From assembly GCA_037693485.1 (NCBI GenBank), contig CM075351.1, positions 156,864,501 to 156,928,500 on the forward strand: 64,000 nt of DNA. The letters are read 5' to 3'. The translations under genes were made by a program, and so were the position numbers. Below the pieces are notes generated by a model. The model ran no database searches and was not told the origin of the DNA. It saw nothing but the letters and a program-made list of their open reading frames with translations. Source of the DNA: Kitagawia praeruptora. Its lineage: Eukaryota > Streptophyta > Magnoliopsida > Apiales > Apiaceae. Positions 45,537 to 58,403 of this stretch are shown one piece after another; the first letter of the stretch is position 1; each line of letters begins with the position of its first letter.

Positions 45537-47650
45537 TTGCTTCTCATGTGGCACAGCATGATACCCCACTCCTTGTTTACCGGGATTCCCTTGGTGCTTC
45601 TTTGCTTCACGAACCGCCCATTCAGTTAATTTTCCATCCCGAATTAATTGATCAATTTGCTGCTTAAGTTGCCAACAAAGAAATGGTATACGAACGATAA
45701 ACGAGAAGGATGAGGCTTCGCCGTTTGAGAAGACTGTTTGTTTTTTCTCCATACTTCAAAGAAGCAATCAGTCTCACGCAGACCGATTCGATCATTTCTG
45801 TATGATTTGATTTATCGTAAACTCCCCCTTTCAATGGGTTTCGAATTGTTAGTAGCATGCCCCGCTTGTTCATGGAAGCCGCAATACTTGCTAGTGTCCG
45901 CAGTTCCCTTTGAACCCATTGGTGTGGGTCGTTTGAACATTCCTTTGTCCGCATTGACAGCATAAATGTGTTCAATCGGAGCAACCAGAGGGACAAACCT
46001 GTCTTCATTTCTAGCAAAGCGATCTCGAGGAGGGGATCGCCTCAAGGGATCGCGTTCTCTCCTTTTTGGGCTGGGGCTTCGGCTTCGATCCCGTCTTTGC
46101 CTTGGACTTCTGGAGTCTTTTCTTTTTACTCCTCTATTTCTACTCCAACTGCTACTCCTTTCATTATTCCTTTTTAGATCTGCCAGTGATTTCTCAATGC
46201 GCTTGAAGGGCTCAGCGACCTTGTGTAACTCTGAAAGTGTAACAGGGGTTTGCTCTTGTAGTTTCTCCCAGAATTTAGTTCCTTCCCTTACCCCCGCAAT
46301 AAGGAAATTCTTCACAGCCTCGTCATTAGCACCTCGCACACGAGGTACTTCAGCGTTGAACCTCTTGAAGTAGTCGTGCAAAGTCTCTCCTTCCTTCTGC
46401 TTTATATTCGCCAGTATGGACACAGGGGGTGCATAGAGCATTGAAGATTGAAATTGTTTAATAAAGATGTCCACGAACTGTTCCCAAGAATCTATGACAA
46501 CTAGGGATCCCAGCTTCTAGAACCATTACTGGGCACTTCCCCTTAGCGAAGCTGCGAACAACCTACACCTCGCCAACTGTGATACTTGATACACTTCCAT
46601 CTCATTGTTGAAATGTGTAACGAACTCAGCTGGATCAGTCTCCCCATTATAGGTCATGTCAGAGTGATGACCTCGAAATACTGCAGGCAATGGAGCAGTG
46701 CGGATCTCATGAGTGAAGGGCGAAGAGGAACCCATATTGCTAAAAATCCCCTTCTCGTTGTTCATCGCATCCAATGCTTTTTTTAACTCTTCTGACTTAT
46801 AATCCCCAATCCTGGCCTCTTTGTCTCCATCTTTCTTTCCTCCAGTACTTGCATGATGAGATTGAGTCTTTTTTGGGGCACTAGACTCTTCTTGGTCATT
46901 CCTGCGATCCTTATTTTTAGGGTCTTCTTCGCGATGCTGGGATCGTTCACGCTCTCGATTGAAAGGGGGTCTGTCCTCGCGATGATGGGATCGCTCACGC
47001 TCTCTGCGAGGAGAGGGGGGTCTGTCAACGCGACGATATGACCGCTCACGATCTTTTCGAGGAGATAAGGGTTGATGAGAGCCCTTACTCTTATTTTTAG
47101 ACCCTCCATCTTTGTTATTTTTGAGCTTTACCAACTTGAGACGGAGATCGTGCTCGCTGAGTTTCTTTCCAACTCGGTCAAAGACAATAACGGACCGTCC
47201 TTCTGATGAGGCGGGCTTCGCTTTCGATCCCTCCTTATCCATAGTAGCTACCTCCTCTTCCCAATCGGGGTTCGTCCGATCCGTCACCACATCATCAAAG
47301 TCCTCAATTAGCTTCTTGGCGGGACCCTTGCTACTTTATGCTTGGTGAGTTCGATCCCCTGTCCTTGTATTCCTTTTGAAGCCCCTAGAACTTTGCCGCT
47401 TCTCCATCTTGGCCATCTTTTCTCTTACCTCGATCATTTGGTCACCGAGGCCTTTCAAAAATGTCATGACTTCGCCAGGCAAGGCCACCTGTTGAACAAC
47501 AGGGGGCGTTTTATCCTTCTCAGATTCATCCTCGATCCCCTCATTACGCGCTTCGCCTTCTAGTGTGTCCTTCTGGGGATCATCCTTATTCCTCCTATGC
47601 GATCCCGGTGTTCCCCCTTCACCATTTCTCTTCTTGTGTGATTTAGTCAT
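45537..47650 (-). pseudogene. gag: Gag of element E (separated from pol by element F)
   Basis: ATG at 47650 on the minus strand (MTKSHKKRNGEG). In one frame it runs through a charged, Arg/Ser/Asp-rich region with SPRRERERSHHREDRP-type repeats. The Gag core follows (ETDPAEFVTHFNNEMEVYQV, FAASLRGSAQ, IFIKQFQSSMLYAPPVSILA, GETLHDYFKRFNAEVPRVRG), then a second RS-rich stretch and a knuckle-like YCGFHEQAGHATNNS with its last cysteine lost. Stops: TAA 47336-47338, TAA 46526-46528, TAG 46517-46519 and TAA 45812-45814, with a shift after the last. The tail LKQQIDQLIRDGKLTEW leads to the F insertion site. The two stops after SLRGSAQ read as C-to-T changes. Confidence 0.88.
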
Positions 47651-47672
47651 CGTTCTCCCAATCAATGACTAG

Positions 47673-47690
47673 CCCCTCCTTCTAGCGCCA
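47673..47690 (-). other. Primer-binding site of element E
   Basis: The minus strand reads TGGCGCTAGAAGGAGGGG two bases after the 5' LTR. The TGGCGC start is usual for Tat and Athila elements. The tRNA was not assigned. Confidence 0.65.
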
Positions 47691-47692
47691 AA

Positions 47693-48449
47693 TGTTATAG
47701 GGAGAATATTGTATAACAATATTTTAGGAGGTTGCTGGATTAACGGAGCTAAATACGGATATAAAGCTTATAAAAGAAGAATAAGGGTTAGGGTTTGTGT
47801 GTATAGATGTGGCTGATCTTGATAGGTGATTTCAAGGGTGAAGTGTTTCTCATCCATATCAAGGTGCCTACGTACCCTATTTATAGGGATCAAGCCGTAC
47901 GTAGTTCTTGGGTAACAAGTTACCTAGCTGGGCTAGGGTTTTTAGAGGATAAGTCATAGCCCAAGCCCACTCGTTTAGGGCTGATGTGGCAGTGAGTTGT
48001 TGATCCTATCCATGATCCATGATTTATAGAAGGAAACCGATGGTCTCGCATGGACAAGAATGTGACCTCACAAGCGAGGCTAGCAGAGATGCAGCATAAG
48101 CGAGGCATGCGACCTCAAGGGGTCGAGTCATGCGAAGCGAACCCAAATGTATAGATACTCATGTGACCTCGCGGGATCTGGCTATGAGCCTTCTAACAGA
48201 GAGTGAGATAGCGATCCTGTGTTGGTTTGTAGATATGATGATAGCAAGAAGCGATCCCTTGACGGGAGTCATACGAAGCGATCCCTTGTATTTGATAAGA
48301 AGCGAGATGGCCCTATAGTTAGGCTGGGCTGATTCCAATAGTGGGCTTTTAGTGACCCAATCTTCATCTTCGAGGCCCATTGTAGATAATGAACCATTAA
48401 TTTAGCTAATTAAATCATGATAATTATTATGCCAGATTTGGGCATAAAA
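47693..48449 (-). mobile_element. 5' LTR of element E
   Basis: 757 bp, partner of 29090-29846. The final plus-strand base pair has changed (ATAAAA for ATAACA). A TATA region CCCTATTTATAGGG lies at 47876-47889. Confidence 0.93.
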
Positions 48450-48454
48450 GAAGT

Positions 48455-51021
48455 ATTTAATAATACTCAATAATATCTATCACAACATTTAGAAAGAATA
48501 TTTTTAACATAATATTATAAATCATATAACTCTGGATAACAATTGATACCATTCTCTCATATCCCCTTAATCATAAGGCATGTTCACTTCATGCATAATC
48601 ATCTCTATGTATATCCATATCCATCTCATACTCATATCCATATCCATATTCATATCATACTCATATCCATATCCATATTCATATCATACTCATATACCTC
48701 TCCTTTTAATATCAATAATCAAGGAAAAAAAATTCTTAACAATATAGTAACAATAGCATCACATATATATTCCATGAAATTAAGTTTCTTTGAAGATAAA
48801 TAATTTCCAAGTAGGGATAGAAAAGATCTTGCCTGGATCTCTAAAGCGAGTAGGTAGGATCCTGAGTTCGTCTCCTGTCTCTATAGGAACGAAAGGATCA
48901 CCGTTAGTACATATCCCACTTAATCACCTGATCTCTATACAATAACACCCTTGACACATATTATAGTTTTTTTTGCACCAAAAGTTTACATGAACTTAAC
49001 CATTTCTAAACTCGATCTAAGTTTTAGTGTATTCCACCATTTCCCATAATAACCACACTCGATTGTAAAATTTCTCATAGATTCTCAAATTCGAATTTTA
49101 ATGGTAGGTCTATGGAGTTTTAATCTCTGTTCAACTACTATATTGTCCCAAAATTTCATAACCTTTAAAAATGTATAGGTATGGTAATTATAGCCTCAAA
49201 GTTGACACAATTACGGTTTCTCGGTTTTCAAACGTCTTTAACTAAAACTGACTTTTCTCCTAAACCGTTCATCAGATTTTAACGCACCTTATATCAAAAC
49301 AATCTATGAACCAAGCTCTAGCCTTTCATGATCAGTTGGTGCTCTGGAAAGGAACCTACTGTGTGAATATGGGTGCCAAAAACAGGGCATCTTTTGGTTT
49401 AACGAAAATCAGACATTATAACGGCTATATTTTCATACTTTCCAAAATCAAACTCCTCCAAATCAATCATCCACCTTATACACCATCACCTACACCATGT
49501 GGTCATCTTACCAACCATGGTTACAAGCACATACTCCTTCCATATTCAACTTTAATCACTTACAAACACATGGATCATCATAATCTTAACATTTACACCA
49601 CTAAATCACTAATCAACTTAATATCCATCATAAACAAGAAAGGGTAAGGACATTTATAACTTCTTGAAGCCTTGACAACACTTAACAATCCTTGGGATAT
49701 CCTTAAACAACCTTATAATAGCTTGGATCAACTAAAGAAATCATAAAAACAAAGTTAGTCTCTAAGGGTTACTATTCATCATCACTTTTGTAAAATTCAT
49801 AACAAATCGAAAAATAAGAGTTTGACTCTCAAATTTTTACCAGATCTTGGCCTCTGTATAAGATTTGATTTGAGCTATAGATCACCAAAAAAAAAGCTTC
49901 CTAGCTATGGTTTTGAGCTCCATCTTTCCTCTGGACAGAAACTGGACAGATTGGGTTCTCCAACTTTGAGCATGGATTTGACTAGGCTATACTACTTGGA
50001 TTGCTATGAAATTTGGAGCAAAACATGCCCATGGAGTGGAGAGGTTGTGGTTAATATTTGGTGATTTTATCATGGATAGAAATGGAGATATGAATTTTTC
50101 TTTGAGTTGTGTTCTTGTTTGGCAGATTAATTGGAGAGCTTTGTGTTTATCTTGCTTCTTTCCCTTTACAAACGTTTTTCACCTTTTATCTATCATATAT
50201 ATCAGTTGTGTAGTCTTATAATAAAAGTCTTTGAAGTCCACCAATGACAAAGAGCCAACTGTTGATCATCTAAACACCTTACCATGAAAAATGCTACTTA
50301 GTACTCAAGTTTGACAAGTTTACTCCTCTTCCACTTTGGTTTTAATGTTTGCACCAATGGGATTCCTTCCCTTACACTCTAATATCACTTAATATCAGCT
50401 CCATACTTGGGTTGGGCCGAATTTGGGCTTTCGGTTTGGGTTTTGTACAAAGTTCTCTCGTCATCTGATTCATCGAACGATTTCTGCGATCGTCTCGGTG
50501 ATTTTTCTCTTGTAAATCTCTTAAATATATTTTATCATTTCCCACATCATATATTAATGTGTTAGGGTGATTCTAATCCTCAAGTAGGTATTAGATCCAA
50601 TATCCTTGGTATATTCTCTTTTTCTCAGAAGTTGCTCTCCTGGTTATCTCTCGGGTTCTCAAGCATTCTCAAACTCGTTTAACAATCTAAATTCCCTTGG
50701 CATTTCTTGACTTGATCACTCCTTGGTTTAACCTAATTTCACTATTTCCTCAAGATATAAACCCTTTAACATTTCTATACTCCTTAATATCACATTCAAT
50801 AGAGTCTCAATCGAAATCGAAAATCCTTAAAGTCCATATTCAGGAATTTCTGAAATCCATCGTCATTTAGAGTCACTTATTTTCATAGTACATCACTAAT
50901 ATGGTTTCCATTTATTCATTTTCTGTTTCAAGTATAGAGTACCTACATACCATTTCTCTAAATCCTCAAAATTTACTGTTCATGTGATCACTGTAGCATT
51001 GCTAAAGTTAGGGTTATTACA
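48455..51021 (-). mobile_element. 3' LTR of element C, segment 2
   Basis: Continues the LTR after element E and matches 55834-58398. It includes a CATATC-type microsatellite (48610-48700). It ends GGGTTATTACA at 51021. The minus-strand polypurine tract AAGGGGGAAGAC (51022-51033) abuts it. Total LTR length is 3899 bp against 3904 bp for the partner without the MITE. Confidence 0.92.
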
Positions 51022-52163
51022 GTCTTCCCCCTTAAAAGGATTCCGTCCCGGAATCACGTTGAAGATATCGACGAATACCTTTCTCACATTACACCTTCTA
51101 ATTCGCATATTACTCCCTCCATCCTTTAGTTTCTCCTTAAACATCTCTATCTTGTTTATACAGAAATACACCAACATACATTTGCTTGTCATTCATCAAC
51201 ATGCCATTTAGCTTTTCAATAGCAGTACCTTCACTATATTTTCCTTACCAACCTTCTCCTGCATTTCGTCACTCTATATTATCTCATCTCTCCTTTCTCT
51301 TTTTACTAAGGGTATCGGCCACCACATTGGCCTTCCCTTGATGGTATTGTATCTCACTATTGTTTAACTATATTTTGATCTCTATCATGACATAAAATAT
51401 TAATACTCCAACATTTGTATATATCACCTCTGTAAAATTTTCCAGAAAATAAGTTATAATAATATTCCTTGAAACAATTGTAAGAAAATATTGGTTAAAA
51501 TATATATTTCCTGTTCATAACCATACGAGCATGTACTTTTCCTTCATCCGTAAAAATATTCTCACACCTTCTCTCATACTCTTAATCTCCTTTCTATAGA
51601 GTTCTCTGACCCTTAACAGATATTGATTTGGATGACATGAGAATAACCCCTTTTCTTATATCACCATAGTTTACTTTCTCACAGATAGATTATTCTTATC
51701 TATATTATCAGTCCATTTACACCATTCATTGACTTAATCGATCCCTAACCAAACATTTACTCTTAAGAGGTTAAATTAGAGCGTACCTGCAATTTCCTCC
51801 GGATACCTTATCCCATATGTCTATTGTTCACTATACGCTCTTTACATCTTGCTGATCCACCTTAGTTCCTTCATGATATACTATCTATTCCACCTCTGAA
51901 ATTTCCCTTTATTAATCTCATCAAAATCTTTACCTCAAGTTTTACTCATTCACACCTTTTGGATTAATCCTTTGAATACTTAACATCTTTAATCTCTCTC
52001 TGCTACTTAGGGTATTAGTCACACTATTGGCCCCCATTAATAGTTATTGCACCTCGAAATCCTTCATTAATTATCCCCACTTCCTTTGTTTATCCTTATT
52101 CTGACTATATCCTCAAAATACACCTTACTCTCAATAGTAAATCTCAATTATGCCTTAAAATTC

Positions 52164-52226
<63 letters not shown>

Positions 52227-53720
52227 CTAATCATCAAATATACCTATTTCTTCTCACGAATTTCCTTCCTCTCTTATATTGAAACGCTTCTAGCTCTAAT
52301 TATCTCTTATCGAATTTTCCCTTGGAATCTCCAGTTCCCTTGTATAATCACGTATACTCTAAACCTTGCTTCCATTATCCCATCCATTAATGAAATCTTC
52401 TATATTTGAAACAATTGATAGAATTCAAGAAACTTTGAATTGAAACGAACCCAGAAACAAGCAAGGGTCCCACAACAATTTATAAGATTAAGAGTTTTAA
52501 ATAGCGCTTATTCGAAACAAAAGAATATTTGGGAAATCAATATGATGAAAGAACCCGTACGTCACACAAGTGAGGGCGTCCCCCCCGACTTTCTATCACA
52601 CAGACAGATCGTCCTTGTGTATACATATAGGGCTGTTCCTCTTAGTTGGAGTAAGAAATATAGAGGGAAATTTAAATCATGATGATATATACCACCTTTC
52701 GAAAATAATCTTAGAGAAGTATTTTGACTGAGATAGATCGAATAAAATTTTGAAATATATTCCAAAGGTACCAGAAAGTTTTTAAAAGATACAAGCCCTT
52801 TTTGAATAAGAGGTGATAGATCACCCTGGAATTACTCACCAGTGGAGGAAAATTTGAAACTCAATAATATAATTTAGCAGGGCTTTAGGAGCTTGAAAAT
52901 AGGTACTGTTAATAGCCTTTGCACAATTGAAAATCCAAATAATGGAAGGTTTTCCTCAAATACTATTTATATCTTAGACTGCGTATTTTCCAAAATTTCT
53001 TAAATTTGGCACTCACCATGTAGTCTCAACCTATCGTCTGCTATTCCCAATTATCTTCATTTACCTAGTCATGACTTGGCTCGATACTAGCTACCTTTAT
53101 CCACAATAAAACAAAACCTTCTGATTGATATACTTACGTAATATTGATCGTCTTGGCCTAACACTGCTCCGGTATCAAGGACCTTTCAAACTATACTCCT
53201 AAATTGTATATTCTAACATACCTTGTATACTCACGAGGTTATCTAACATACACCTCCTGATACATCAACTATTCCCTTTCTCATATCGATCCCGTGTGCT
53301 ACATAAACTTAACACTTTTGGCATAATAACCTTTTCATTTAAGTCAATCTCGGAATGTCTCAGTCTGTCTTGGTCCTGTATATCTTGGCTTTACCGACCA
53401 ACCTCAGTTTCACCCTTTCATTTCCACAAACAATTAGTGTCTATTCACCGATCCACTTACAATATTTTTTCAAACTCCCTTAAACACAAGAAGACTTTAA
53501 ATACCCTTAACTTTGGCTCACCAATCTCCTCTCCCTCTACTAAAACATAAACTTTTATTAGTAATAATCTATAAAATTATAATCACTACTTAGAATAAAA
53601 GCTTGGTTCGATAAACCACCCTTGAACTCGATGTGAGTTCACAATTTATATTATTACTGATATATTTATTATTATCACTCTTGTTCCTGAGCATTATGAC
53701 TCTAAGCTCTGATACCAAAC
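51022..53720 (-). mobile_element. Internal region of element C: pol remnants, no intact gene
   Basis: Only traces of Ty3/gypsy pol remain on the minus strand. HQGKANVVADTLSK (51301-51360) is the end of RNase H. A second, more decayed relative (MGANSV, then TNTLS) lies at 52002-52062 with a stop. A (TA)n tract fills 52167-52225 and produces a spurious IYIYIY ORF. The primer site (minus TGGTATCAGAGC, 53706-53717) matches initiator Met tRNA and abuts the right LTR. Confidence 0.75.
53706..53717 (-). other. Primer-binding site of element C
   Basis: The plus strand GCTCTGATACCA is the reverse complement of TGGTATCAGAGC, complementary to the 3' end of plant initiator Met tRNA. It lies three bases from the LTR. 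Confidence 0.9.
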
Positions 53721-56700
53721 TGTGATAGCCCCAAATCCGGGGTCATGAATCTAGGCCGTCACGGACCAATTTCCATTTATTAATATTCTTCTCTTGGCAG
53801 CTGGAGTATAAATGCATAATAAAACTCACAATAGACCCCACACATAAATATTAACACACACACCAGTCATATGCTCAAAGAACAACATCCACAATATTAA
53901 AAGTTTAGATTTAAGCAATTATTACAAATCAGGATCATACTTAGATACATTGTTGAATAATACTTCGACATGAAGCATTTCAACAATCAAAAGTTATTAC
54001 ACCAACTTACACACTTAGGGGTCATTTGTTAAATCTGAATGACATTTTCTGGACGATTGAAATTCTGAACGAATGAATAATCTGAATGCTGAACGATTGA
54101 TAATTTTGTTTAGCTCAATTTTATTTTATCCGAATGACAAACTTTAAAAAATTTAAACTTAATATCGTTAAATTTGGATTTAAAATTATCATTTTTTATT
54201 CCAATAATGCGCATGATTTGAATAATATTTTTGACTATTTAGACTTATATGTCATATAAATAAGCATTTATTTTAATAAATTTTGGGATGAGCGAAAATC
54301 CAATCAAGGATCCGAGATGATAAAAAATAAACTCTAACCACATCAAAAAAGATCCACATGCACAACTCTCAACTCTAGAATCTTTTAAATTATTTTCACT
54401 AATAATCTATGAGAATAATTGTTTTTGAATAAATGAGAATAAATTTATTATTATTAATGAAAATATGTGTAAATAATGGTAATATTAAAAATAATTTTGT
54501 AATTAGTAATTTAAGAATAAGAAAATTAACATATATTATAAAATAGTGTAGAAGATTTTTTTTCTTTTCTCTTTTTAACGTGAGTAGACTAGTAGTAGGT
54601 GCAAAATAGATAATGCAAAAGTAAAGGTACATCATCTACATGGATGGTTCAGTTAAGTTTTGTGTGGTCTGTCGTCAGAGGAAAAATGACTCGTCCAGAT
54701 AATTTAAATGTTTATCAAACAGTCTGAACGAAAGAAAAATCACCCATCCAGTTCATATAGTATCGTTCAGTGATAAACAAATGAGACCTTAATGTACATA
54801 ATCTATCAATACCCAACCGTTCGATAGCTACCTCGGGAATCGTTGCCAACACTCTCTCAAAAGTTCGTCTTTTCCGTACCCTCTTGCGGGGTGTAGTGCG
54901 GAGTATCGGTGTACCTAGCTGTTGTATACATAATAGCAAGAATGAGCTAAAATAGCTCAGCAAGATAAATTCTATCAACCAGAATTAAAGGGAAACAAAC
55001 CATTATATATATATATGTAATAGACAAAAACAATTTCAACTATTATGGAAAGAATCTTATTTCTTCTCAATACATACACCTTCTAATTTTCTTTGTACAA
55101 AAAGAAATACATAGTATTATAATATCAGTTTCTTTTCAAATATCATATAATATTAGTTCCTCTTCTTAAATAAAATAACAATCAATATACCATTTCAGTG
55201 TAATAATTCAAGATAATAGGAATACTTGACAAATCTCTCACCATCATCTTCTCATTTCCTTCTTATGCAATAGTTATGTAAATTAATATAAAATCAATTT
55301 CTCTTCATCTGTAACATTAATTCCATACTTTCATACAATTTTCCCTTTTCAATATACCATCTGAAAACCCTTATTAATTCTTTCCTTTAAAGAAAACGTT
55401 GGGGATTTCCACTGTTGCCGAATACGTAAGGACGATGATCAGTCGCCCTCCGTACCCGTCCCATTTACTACCGGTAGACGGAGGTAGGTTCTCCACCATC
55501 CCCCAGGAGGAAGGTTCACCACTACATCCTCCCTCAGCACTCTTGGGCCGGAATAAATATTGGATGCTGGACTGTGCCACTACCACACAGCCTCTTACGC
55601 TTACTGTTGCAATCCCCCTTTTTCAAATCATTTTTCCATTATCAAATACCATTTCACATTTTCCATTTCCATTCACATTTCCATTCACATTTATCATTTC
55701 CATTTCCATTTATCATCACCTTTAAAAATTATATATGTCATAATACTTTGATCATGACTCAGACATCTCCTCTGTATTCAATGAAATCAATATGCTCTTA
55801 TATACATAAAGTGTTCCATTTATTTTAGAAGTATTTAATAATACTCAATAATATCTATCACAACATTTAGAAAGAATATTTTTAACATAATATTATAAAT
55901 CATATAACTCTGGATAACAACTGATACCATTCTTTCATATCCCCTTAATCATAAGGCATGTTCACTTCATGCATAATCATCTCTATGTATATCCATATCC
56001 ATCTCCTACTCATATCCATATCCATATTCATATCATACTCATATCCATATCCATATTCATATCATACTCATATACCTCTCCTTTTAATATCAATAATCAA
56101 GGAAAACAAATTCTTAACAATATAGTAATAATAGCATCACATATATATTCCATGAAATTAAGTTTCTTTGAAGATAAATAATTTCCAAGTAGGGATAGAA
56201 AAGATCTTGCTTGGATCTCTAAAGCGAGTAGGTAGGATCCTGAGTTCGTCTCCCGTCTCTATAGGAACGGAAGGATCACCGTTAGTACATATCCCACTTA
56301 ATCACCTGATCTCTATACAATAACACCCTTGACACATATTATAGTTTTTTTTTTTGCACCAAAAGTTTACATGAACTTAACCATTTCTAAACTCGATCTA
56401 AGTTTTAGTGTATTCCACCATTTCCCTTAATAACCACACTCGATTGTAAAATTTCTCATAAATTCTCAAATTCGAATTTTAATGCTAGGTCTGTGGGGTT
56501 TTAATCTCTGTTCAACCTACTATATTGTCCCAAAATTTCATAACATTTAAAAATGTATAGGTATGGTAATTATAGCCTCAAAGTTGACACAATTACGGTT
56601 TCTCGGTTTTCGAACGTCTTTCACTAAAACTGACTTTTCTCCTAAACCGTTCATCAGATTTTAATGCACCTTATATCAAAACAATCTATGAACCAAGATC

Positions 56701-58398
56701 TAGCCTTTCATGATCCGTTGGTGCTCTGGAAAGGAACCTACCGTGTGAATATGGGTTCCAAAACAGGGCATCTTTTGGTTTAACGAAAATCGGACATTAT
56801 AACGGCTATATTTTCATACTTTCCAAAATCAAACTCCTCCAAATCAATCATCCACCTTATACACCATCACCTACACCATGTGGTCATCTTACCAACCATG
56901 GTTACAAGCACATACTCCTTCCATATTCAACTTTCATCAGTTACAAACACATGGATCATCATAATCTTAACATTTACACCACTAAATCACTAATCAACTT
57001 AATATCCATCATAAACAAGAAAGGGTAAGGACATTTATACCTTCTTGAAGCCTAGACAACACTTAACAATCCTTGGGATATCCTTAAACAACCTTATAAT
57101 AGCTTGGATCAACTAAAGAAATCATAAAAACAAAGTTAGTCTCTAAGGGTTACTATTCATCATCACTTTTGTAAAATTCATAACAAATCGAAAAATAAGA
57201 GTTTGGCTCTCACATTTTTACCACATCTTGGCCTCTGTATAAGCTTTGATTTGAGATATAGATCACCAAAAACAAAGCTTCCTAGCTATGGTTTTGAGCT
57301 CCATCTTTCCTCTGGACAGAAACTGGAAAGATTGGGTTCTCCAACTTTGAGCATGGATTTGGCTAGGCTATACTACTTGGATTGCTATGAAATTTGGAGC
57401 GAATCATGCCCATGGAGTGGAGACGTTTTGGTTAATATTTGGTGATTTTATCATGGACAGAAATGGAGATATGAATTTTTCTTTGAGTTGTGTTCTTGTT
57501 TGGCAGATTGGAGAGCTTGGTGTTTATCTTGCTTCTTTCCCTTTACAAACGTTTTTCACCTTTTATCTATCATATATATCAGTTGTGTAGTCTTATAATA
57601 AAAGTCTTTGAAGTCCACCAATGACAAAGAGCCAATTCTTGATCATCTAAACACCTTACCATGAAAAATGCTACTTAGTACTCAAGTTTGACAAGTTTAC
57701 TCCTCTTCCACTTTGGTTTTAATGTTTGCACCAATGGGATTCCTTCCCTTACACTCTAATATAACTTAATATCAGCTCCATACTTGGGTTGGGCCGAATT
57801 TGGGCTTTTGGTTTGGGTTTTGTACAAAGTTCTCTCGTCATCTGATTCATCGAACGATTTCTGCGATCGTCTCAGTGGTTTTTCTCTTGTAAATCTCTTA
57901 AATATATTTTATCCTTTCCCACATCATGTATTAATGTGTTAGGGTGATTCTAATCCTCAAGTAGGTATTAGATCCAATATCCTTGGTGCATTCTCTTTTT
58001 CTCAGAAGTTGCTCTCCTGGTTATCTCTCGGGTTCTCAAGCATTCTCAAACTCGTTTAACAATCTAAATTCCCTTGGCATTTCTTGACTTGATCACTCCT
58101 TGGTTTAACCTAATTTCACTATTTCCTCAAGATATAAACCCTTTAACATTTCTATACTCCTTAATATCACATTCAATAGAGTCTCAATCGAAATAAAAAA
58201 TCCTTAAAGTCCATATTCAGGAATTTCTGAAATCCATCGTCATTTCGAGTCACTTATTTTCATAGTACATCACTAATATGGTTTCCATTTATTCATTTTC
58301 TGTTTCAAGTATAGAGTACCTACATACCATTTCTCTAAATCCTCAAAATTTACTGTTCATGTGATCACTGTAGCATTGCTAAAGTTAGGGTTATTACA
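53721..58398 (-). mobile_element. 5' LTR of element C (contains a MITE)
   Basis: TGTGATAGCCCC to GGGTTATTACA. It is 4678 bp, or about 3904 bp without the MITE and its duplicated TTA. It is nearly identical to the split left LTR. ORFs here are non-coding shadows. Confidence 0.93.
54018..54788. mobile_element. Tourist/PIF-Harbinger-type MITE, 771 bp
   Basis: The ends are GGGGTCATTTGTT and, inverted, GGTCTCATTTGTT, with a TTA duplication at 54015-54017 and 54789-54791. The TTA target and the ends fit PIF/Harbinger. C's left LTR keeps the empty site (CACACTTAATGTACAT at 28043-28058). The interior has CTGAACGATTGA/CTGAATG motifs at both ends and no transposase. Confidence 0.9.
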
Positions 58399-58403
58399 TG
58401 TCG

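Larger units (their letters stand above)
29090..48449 (-). mobile_element. Element E: Tat-lineage Ty3/gypsy retrotransposon, minus strand
   Basis: Two 757-bp LTRs (29090-29846 and 47693-48449) differ at about 7 positions. The TSD is GAAGT. The minus strand carries gag (47650 downward), protease, RT, RNase H, a second RNase H and integrase (to 33742). A plus-strand additional ORF (30553-33055) lies before the 3' LTR. F (38134-45531) splits the gag-pol region. Its own length is about 12.0 kb. The combination of dual RNase H and antisense ORF places it in the Tat lineage. Confidence 0.95.
27758..58398 (-). mobile_element. Element C: long-LTR Ty3/gypsy-derived element, minus strand, nested host of E and a MITE
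   Basis: The boundaries are TGTGACAGCCCC at 27758 and GGGTTATTACA at 58398, with a perfect 5-bp TSD TGTCG on both sides. Without inserts it is about 10.5 kb: two LTRs of about 3.9 kb and a 2.7 kb interior with primer site and polypurine tract but no intact gene. The orientation is minus because the primer site (53706-53717) abuts the right LTR. It interrupts LTR D. The lack of coding capacity suggests a non-autonomous LARD-like element moved by a relative. Confidence 0.93.

Noticed and set aside
52086..52409. ORF with an IYIYIY stretch
   Set aside because: Produced by a (TA)n microsatellite at 52167-52225. No other coding support.
55374..56181. ORFs repeated at 28.6-29.1 kb and 55.4-56.2 kb
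   Set aside because: They are the two LTRs of element C, with low-complexity CATATC and TTCCATT stretches.
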